Assembly: GCA_050999155.1 (NCBI GenBank)
Contig: JBPCPM010000097.1
Span: 1-29,840, forward strand
Length of the DNA stretch: 29,840 nucleotides
Reading direction: 5' to 3'
Source: JBPCPM01 sp050999155
GTDB lineage: Bacteria; Actinomycetota; Thermoleophilia; Solirubrobacterales; 70-9
Shown: positions 25,413 through 29,840 of the stretch, piece after piece
Numbering within the stretch: position 1 is the first letter of the stretch
How the letters are laid out: each line of letters opens with the position of its first letter
Made by a program: the position numbers and the translations under genes
The notes under the pieces: model-generated
Databases searched by the model: none
What the model saw: only the letters and a program-made list of their open reading frames with translations
Told to the model about the DNA's origin: nothing

Positions 25413-25430
25413 ACTTAGGGTTCCCTAAGT
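25413..25430. promoter_or_regulatory. 18-bp palindrome ACTTAGGG-TT-CCCTAAGT, possible DtxR-like operator
   Basis: A perfect 8-bp inverted repeat with a 2-base centre overlaps the -35 zone of the FTR1-like promoter, in the gap between that gene and dapF. Its TTAGG/CCTAA halves resemble DtxR/IdeR half-sites, but the spacing is shorter than the 19-bp consensus. Iron or manganese control is an inference. Confidence 0.45.
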
Positions 25431-25464
25431 ACCAAGCGGGGACGAGGGTGCCGCTGCGCTCGAC

Positions 25465-25470
25465 TAGCAT
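25465..25470 (+). promoter_or_regulatory. -10 box TAGCAT before dapF
   Basis: TAGCAT ends nine bases before the GTG at 25480, consistent with a start at or near the first codon. Confidence 0.4.
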
Positions 25471-25479
25471 GCCACGGCC

Positions 25480-26325
25480 GTGGCACTGACCTTCGAGAAG
25501 TGGCAGGCGCTCGGCAACGACTACCTGATCGTCGAGGCTGCGGCGCTGCCGTGGGAGCTGACCGCCGACCGCGTGCGCGCCATGTGCTCCGCGCACTTCG
25601 GCGCCCACAGCGACGGGGTGCTGTTGCTGTCGGCGTCCGAGGACGAGCGGTTCGTCGCGCGCCTGCGGATCTTCAACCCCGACGGCTCGGAGGCCGAGCT
25701 TTCGGGCAATGGGGCCCGCGAGGCCATCCTGTACCTCGTCCAGCGCGGCTGGACGAGCGAGACCGAGTTCTCCATCGACACCGCGGCGGGGGAGATCCGC
25801 CCGACCGTGACCTCGCCCACAACCTGCCGGGTCGCGATGGGCCAGGCGGCAACGATGTCGGCCGACTATCCCGGCGGGGCGCCCGACGGGCGTGGCGTGC
25901 TGGAGGCCGACGGACGCCGGTGGGAGTTCCAGCACGTGTCGATCGGCAACCCGCAGTGCGCGATCGCCGTGCCCGAGGGACTGGAGGAGCTCGATCTCCC
26001 GGCGATCGGGCCCGCCATCGAGAGCCACGAGCTGTTTCCCAACCGCACCAACGTCTCGTTCTACGAGGTAGAGGGTGCCCGGGTCCGCGCCCGGATCTTC
26101 GAGCGCGGGGTGGGGGAGACGCTGTCCTCGGGGACCGGGGCCACGGGGGCCGCCGTGGCCGCGCACCTGGCGGGCGCGCCCGCCGATCTGACCGTCGCCC
26201 TGGACGGCGGTGAGCTCGAGGTCGAGATCGGCCCCAAGCTCCACGTCCACCTCAGCGGCTGGGCGGTGCCCGTGTACCGCGGCAGCTTTTCCGACGAGTT
26301 CACCGACAGCCTGGAGGATCGATGA
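25480..26325 (+). CDS. dapF: Diaminopimelate epimerase family protein lacking both catalytic cysteines
   Basis: DapF converts LL- to meso-diaminopimelate by a two-cysteine proton transfer. This 281-residue protein has the full tandem fold and many conserved segments (ALGNDY, FNPDGSEAELSGNGAR, FPNRTNV, FERGVGET, GTGATGAA). However, the Cys after GNGAR is Glu81, the Cys of the usual ACGTG is Ser217 (SSGTG), and GNPH reads GNPQ. The Glu in FERG is kept. So it either uses other acid-base residues or is not an epimerase. It overlaps dapL by 4 nt (ATGA), which supports a place in diaminopimelate metabolism. GTG at 25480 follows a TAGCAT box and gives the normal N-terminus. Confidence 0.85.
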   Translation: MALTFEKWQALGNDYLIVEAAALPWELTADRVRAMCSAHFGAHSDGVLLLSASEDERFVARLRIFNPDGSEAELSGNGAREAILYLVQRGWTSETEFSIDTAAGEIRPTVTSPTTCRVAMGQAATMSADYPGGAPDGRGVLEADGRRWEFQHVSIGNPQCAIAVPEGLEELDLPAIGPAIESHELFPNRTNVSFYEVEGARVRARIFERGVGETLSSGTGATGAAVAAHLAGAPADLTVALDGGELEVEIGPKLHVHLSGWAVPVYRGSFSDEFTDSLEDR

Positions 26326-27491
26326 GCCTGACCGACCCGTCCGCCCGCCTCGAGCGGATGCCCCCGTACATGTTCGCCGAGCTCGAGCGCAAGATCGCCG
26401 ACCGCAGGGCGGCCGGGGTCGACGTGATCAGCCTCGGGATCGGCGATCCCGACCGGCCCACGCTCGACGTCGTCGTCGAGGCGGCCCAGAAGGCCGTGGC
26501 TGACCCGGGTACCCACCAGTACCCGTCGAACCGGGGGCGCCCCGAATTCCGTGAGGCCATGGCGTCCTTCTATGCGCGCCGCTTCGGCGTCACGCTGGAT
26601 CCCGAGACGCAGATCATTCCGGCCATCGGGGCCAAGGAGTGCATCTTCAACCTCAACCTGGCCTTCCTCGACCCGGGCGATGCCGCGCTGGCGGCCGACC
26701 CCGGGTACCCGGTCTACACCGGGGGCCCGATCCTCGCCGGGGCCGATCCGGTGCCGATGCCGCTGGTTCCGGACCTCGGATTCGTGCCGGACCTCGACGC
26801 GATCTCCGCCACCGATCGCAAGCGCGCCCGGCTGCTGTTCATCAACTACCCGAACAACCCCACGGGGGCCGTGGTGCCCGACGGGTTCTTCGAGCGCGTC
26901 ATCGAGTTCGCCCGCGAGCACGAGATCCTCGTCGTGCACGACAACGCCTACTCGGAGACCACCTACGACGGCTACGTCGCCCCGAGCTTCCTCGAGACCC
27001 CGGGGGCCATGGACGTCGGCGTCGAGGTCTTCTCGCTGTCGAAGGGCTACAACATGACCGGTTGGCGCTGCGCGGCGATCTGCGGCAACGCCGACGCCGT
27101 CAGCACCTACTGGCGGCTGAAGACCAACATCGATTCGGGCCTGTTCGAGGCGATCCAGCTCGCCGGGGTCGCTGCGCTCAACGACGGCGGCGACGGCGTG
27201 GCGGAGATGAACGCCCTGTACGCCCGGCGCCGTGATCTGGTGGTCGACGCCCTGCGCGAGATCGGCGTGGACGTGAGCGCCCCCAAGGGCACGATCTACG
27301 TGTGGGCTCCGGTCCCCGAGGGCCACACCTCGACCTCGTTTGCCGAGCACGTCCTCGACGAGGCGGGTGTCGTGGTGAGTCCGGGCTCGATGTACGGCGA
27401 CGGCGGCGAGGGGTTCTTCCGGATCTCGCTCACCACGCCCGACGAGCGGCTCACCGAGGCGGTCCAGCGGCTCGAGAAGCACCTGGGCTGA
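26322..27491 (+). CDS. dapL: LL-diaminopimelate aminotransferase (DapL-type)
   Basis: DapL makes LL-diaminopimelate directly from tetrahydrodipicolinate and glutamate, bypassing the succinylase or acetylase steps. This 389-residue fold-type I PLP enzyme has SLGIGDPDRPT near the N-terminus, YPNNPTGA, HDNAYSE and the Schiff-base Lys241 in SLSKGYNMTGWR, with a C-terminal FRISLTTP binding the substrate carboxylate. The ATG overlaps the dapF stop. Its position beside dapF supports DapL over another aspartate-like transaminase, though relatives use several amino acids. A strong hairpin follows the stop. Confidence 0.85.
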   Translation: MSLTDPSARLERMPPYMFAELERKIADRRAAGVDVISLGIGDPDRPTLDVVVEAAQKAVADPGTHQYPSNRGRPEFREAMASFYARRFGVTLDPETQIIPAIGAKECIFNLNLAFLDPGDAALAADPGYPVYTGGPILAGADPVPMPLVPDLGFVPDLDAISATDRKRARLLFINYPNNPTGAVVPDGFFERVIEFAREHEILVVHDNAYSETTYDGYVAPSFLETPGAMDVGVEVFSLSKGYNMTGWRCAAICGNADAVSTYWRLKTNIDSGLFEAIQLAGVAALNDGGDGVAEMNALYARRRDLVVDALREIGVDVSAPKGTIYVWAPVPEGHTSTSFAEHVLDEAGVVVSPGSMYGDGGEGFFRISLTTPDERLTEAVQRLEKHLG

Positions 27492-27519
27492 CCCGAGCAG
27501 GGGGAAGCCACTCACCCCC

Positions 27520-27571
27520 GGCCGAACCCTGCGTTCTGCCCCCTGGAGCGAGGTGTTCGTTGGGTTCGGCC
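27520..27571. terminator. 10-bp hairpin between convergent dapL and the minus-strand gene
   Basis: A perfect 10-bp inverted repeat (27520-27529 with 27562-27571) encloses a 32-nt loop. A separate 5-bp stem (27500-27504 with 27515-27519) directly precedes it. This fills the 114-bp gap and probably terminates both strands. Confidence 0.55.
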
Positions 27572-27605
27572 CTGCGATCGCGGCCCGGGGTACGCGGGCG
27601 TGGGC

Positions 27606-28097
27606 TTAGCGTAGGAAGGTGATCTGCTCGCGGACGACCTCTTTGGGGCCGAAGCGTGGACCGCGGAGGCGGCCGGTGAAGCGGTGGGGGCGGCCGTCGG
27701 AGCCCGGGACGCGCAGCACGACGCGGACGGGCTGCCCGTCGCGGAGGGTGATTTCCCGCTCGAAGCCGCTGATCAGGGCGGCCGTGAACCCGACGGCGGC
27801 CCGGCGGCGGCGCTCGGGATCGCGGCTTCCGGCGCGGCCGCCGATCGACTCGATCACCGGCTCGACGCCGACCGTGACCGACTTCGCCGAGACCCACGCC
27901 TGGACGGCGACGTCTGGGAGGGTGCGGTGGGCCAGCACCACGTGAAGGGTGCCGTCCTCGGTCAACGCCGCGCCCGAGGCCTGCTCGTCGAGGTGGGCGG
28001 GGCGGAGCCGGTCGAGACCCGCGCGCAGCTCGGCGAGGAACTGCGCCTGGTCATCGGTCAGGTCCTGGGGGGGCGGGGCATCGAGCACCGTGTGCAC
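27606..28097 (-). CDS. Uncharacterised 163-aa protein
   Basis: I do not recognise this protein. It is predicted soluble. Visible parts are an N-terminal helix (DDQAQFLAELRAGLDRLRP), a middle alpha-beta segment (TLHVVLAHRTLPDVAVQAWVSAKSVTVGV), a basic stretch with DPERRRRAAV, and a C-terminal strand region (REITLRDGQPVRVVLRVPG). GTG at 28097 is preferred over the start at 28166 because a TACCGT box lies seven bases upstream and the longer N-terminus would overlap the divergent gene. It faces the PPOX-fold gene across a 54-bp gap and converges on dapL across a strong hairpin. Confidence 0.65.
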   Translation of the reverse strand: MHTVLDAPPPQDLTDDQAQFLAELRAGLDRLRPAHLDEQASGAALTEDGTLHVVLAHRTLPDVAVQAWVSAKSVTVGVEPVIESIGGRAGSRDPERRRRAAVGFTAALISGFEREITLRDGQPVRVVLRVPGSDGRPHRFTGRLRGPRFGPKEVVREQITFLR

Positions 28098-28104
28098 GGC
28101 GCGC

Positions 28105-28110
28105 ACGGTA
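28105..28110 (-). promoter_or_regulatory. -10 box TACCGT before the 163-aa gene
   Basis: On the minus strand TACCGT lies seven bases before the GTG at 28097, consistent with a leaderless start. Confidence 0.4.
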
Positions 28111-28151
28111 CCCGTCGCGTGGAACCGGCACCGACGGGGAACACGCACGCC

Positions 28152-28586
28152 ATGGCCCCGAAGCACACGCTGGACGAGCTGCCGCGCTGGCCTCGAGGCA
28201 CGGTTGGCCTATTGGCCACCGCGGGGGACCACCCCCACGTGGTCCCCGTGTCCACCATCCGCCGGGCCGGCCCCCGCCGGGTGGTCTTTGCCCTGGCCGA
28301 CCGTCGCTCGTCGCTGGCCCGGCTGCGCGACCGGCCGGCCGTCAGCCTCGCCATCACCTGCGAGGACGTCGCCATCAGCGTCGAAGGGCCGGCGGAGGTC
28401 GCCGCGGCGTCACTCGGCGGGCTGGACGGGCTGGTCGGGGTATCGCTCGAGGCCGTGGTGATCCAGGATCACCACGCGCCGACCTACGCGCTCGAGAGCG
28501 GCGTCGGCTGGCGCTGGACCGACGAGGAGGCCGAGCGGCGCGATAGCGCGGTGCACGCGGCCCTCCGTGAGCTCGCCGAGGGCTGA
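28152..28586 (+). CDS. Pyridoxamine 5'-phosphate oxidase-like (FMN/F420-binding split barrel) protein
   Basis: This 144-residue protein has the split-barrel pattern of the PPOX superfamily: an N-terminal GTVGLLATAGDHPHVVPVSTI, then RRVVFALADRRSSLARLRDRPAVSLAITCEDVAISVEGPAEV. Such proteins bind flavin or F420 and act as oxidases, reductases or haem-degrading enzymes, and the substrate cannot be read from sequence. ATG at 28152 begins the conserved domain; the in-frame region before it lies antisense to the neighbouring gene. A GGGGA about 13 bases upstream is a weak Shine-Dalgarno. A true PdxH is unlikely because the protein is short and lacks clear PLP residues. Confidence 0.7.
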   Translation: MAPKHTLDELPRWPRGTVGLLATAGDHPHVVPVSTIRRAGPRRVVFALADRRSSLARLRDRPAVSLAITCEDVAISVEGPAEVAAASLGGLDGLVGVSLEAVVIQDHHAPTYALESGVGWRWTDEEAERRDSAVHAALRELAEG

Positions 28587-28603
28587 CGGGCCGGGACTGC
28601 CCC

Positions 28604-28609
28604 TACACT
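28604..28609 (+). promoter_or_regulatory. -10 box TACACT before hflX
   Basis: TACACT ends eight bases before the GTG at 28618. A CTGACG at 28583-28588, 15 bases upstream of it, could be a -35. Confidence 0.4.
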
Positions 28610-28617
28610 TGCCTCAG

Positions 28618-29840
28618 GTGCCACGCACGAGCAACGGACGCAAGAACTCGCCGGCCACCGTCGCCGCCCCCGGCGTCGTCAACCCCCGCGCCAAGCAGCG
28701 AGCGATCGCCGTCGGCGTCCTCACCGAGCCCGCCCGCGACGAACCGCTCGGCGAGCTCAAGGAGCTGCTGCGCACGGCACGCGTGGCCAGCGCGGGTGAG
28801 CTGGTCCAGCAGCGCGAGCAACCCGAGCCCAACAGCTACCTGGGCCCGGGCAAGATCACCGAGCTCAAACAGCTCGTCGCCGACGCGGACGCCAACCTCG
28901 TCGCGTGTGACGATGAGCTCGCCCCCCGCCAGGAGCGCAACCTCGAGAAGGCCCTCGGCGTGCCGGTCATCGACCGCACCGCGATCATCCTCGACATCTT
29001 CGCCGACCACGCCCACTCGGCCGAGGGAAAGCTCCAGGTCGAGCTGGCCCAGCTCGAGTACAACCTCGCGCGGATGCGAGGCCTGTGGACCCACCTCGAG
29101 CGCCTCGGCGGCGGGATCGGCACCAGGGGTCCGGGCGAGTCGCAGATCGAGACCGACCGCCGGCTCGCCCGCGACCGCATCACCGCGCTGCGCCGGCGTC
29201 TTCGCCAGGCGACGCGTACCCGCGACACGATGCGCGGCCGTCGCGACCAGTCAGCGATCCCCACCGTCGCCCTCGCCGGATACACCAACGCCGGGAAGTC
29301 ATCGCTGATGAACGCCATCACCGGCGCCGAGGTCGGGGTGGGGGGCAGGCTGTTCCACACCCTCGACCCCACGACCCGGACCTATCGGCACGCCGGGCGT
29401 GAGACGCTGCTCACCGACACGGTCGGTTTCATCCGCAAGCTGCCCCACCAACTCGTGGAGTCGTTCAAGGCCACCCTCGAGGAGACCATCCGCGCCGACC
29501 TCGTCCTGCACGTCATTGACGGATCCGAGCCCGAGGAGCACCGGGAAGCCGCCGCCGAGGCAGTCACGGCGGTCCTGGACGAGATCGGGGCCGAGTCAGC
29601 GCGGCTGTTGGTCGTCAACAAGTCCGACCTGCTCGACGCCGACCAGCGGCTCGAGCTGCGCTTGGGCCACCCCGACGCGGTGTTCGTCTCCGCCGAGACC
29701 GGGGAGGGGATCGAGGAGCTGCTGGACCGCATCCACGAGATCTTCGCCGAGCGGCTGACCGAGCTCGACCTCCTGGTCCCCTACAGCGACGGCGCGGTGC
29801 TGTCCGAACTCCACGAGCTCGCGGGCGACCTCGAGCGCGA
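28618..29840 (+). CDS. hflX: GTPase HflX (3' end outside window)
   Basis: HflX is a ribosome-binding GTPase that splits stalled or heat-damaged 70S ribosomes. The first 407 codons are present and no stop occurs before the window ends. The N-terminal HflX domain shows YLGPGKITEL and the conserved QLEYNLARMRGLWTHLERLGG region with GTRGPGESQIETDRR. The G domain has G1 at GYTNAGKSS (from residue 221), G3 DTVGF (267) and G4 NKSD (334). GTG at 28618 gives the right N-terminus and lies eight bases after a TACACT box. hflX near miaA and dapF is typical of actinobacteria. Confidence 0.95.
   Translation, partial: MPRTSNGRKNSPATVAAPGVVNPRAKQRAIAVGVLTEPARDEPLGELKELLRTARVASAGELVQQREQPEPNSYLGPGKITELKQLVADADANLVACDDELAPRQERNLEKALGVPVIDRTAIILDIFADHAHSAEGKLQVELAQLEYNLARMRGLWTHLERLGGGIGTRGPGESQIETDRRLARDRITALRRRLRQATRTRDTMRGRRDQSAIPTVALAGYTNAGKSSLMNAITGAEVGVGGRLFHTLDPTTRTYRHAGRETLLTDTVGFIRKLPHQLVESFKATLEETIRADLVLHVIDGSEPEEHREAAAEAVTAVLDEIGAESARLLVVNKSDLLDADQRLELRLGHPDAVFVSAETGEGIEELLDRIHEIFAERLTELDLLVPYSDGAVLSELHELAGDLER

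Overview
The window is a GC-rich actinobacterial chromosome segment made almost entirely of housekeeping genes. The order dapA, rnj, ftsK, rodZ-like, cinA, recA, recX, miaB, miaA, dapF, hflX follows the conserved actinobacterial chromosome backbone. A dapL-type aminotransferase sits next to dapF. These points, with the base composition, suggest a deep-branching actinobacterium, possibly Thermoleophilia/Solirubrobacterales. That placement is an inference: no rRNA is present to confirm it. I see no tRNA, rRNA, CRISPR array, insertion sequence or prophage, and no gene-free stretch longer than about 230 bases.

Layout. 162-5611 (+): two overlapping amidase-signature genes, then dapA and RNase J. 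5799-8964 (-): an OmpR-type response regulator overlapping its histidine kinase, then (also minus) a gamma-glutamylcyclotransferase-like gene coupled to a 101-codon unknown. 9044-13646 (+): ftsK, a RodZ-like HTH membrane protein and cinA. 13699-14845 (+): an epoxide hydrolase broken by a one-base frameshift. 15072-16703 (+): recA-recX. 16713-18263 (-): a secreted IPT/TSP3-repeat protein. 18444-24939 (+): terC, aconitase, a membrane-anchored cytochrome c, miaB-miaA and a 73-residue unknown. 24984 to about 25393 (-): a short FTR1-like membrane protein. 25480-27491 (+): dapF-dapL. 27606-28097 (-): an unknown. 28152-29840 (+): a PPOX-fold protein and the 5' part of hflX.

Functionally, dapA, dapL and dapF belong to lysine/diaminopimelate synthesis. 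MiaA and MiaB act in sequence on A37 of tRNA. RecA, RecX and CinA form the recombination and nucleotide-repair group. FtsK and the RodZ-like protein serve division and cell shape.

The most interesting signals are four. (1) A TANNNT-like box lies only 6-9 nt before the start codon at about 13 genes, which suggests widespread leaderless transcription. (2) The DapF homologue lacks both catalytic cysteines and the usual GNPH histidine. (3) An 18-bp palindrome with DtxR/IdeR-like half-sites overlaps the promoter of the FTR1-like gene. (4) The aconitase has Ser at one expected Fe-S cysteine position. Two genes carry apparent single-base indels in homopolymer runs, so sequence error must be considered for both.
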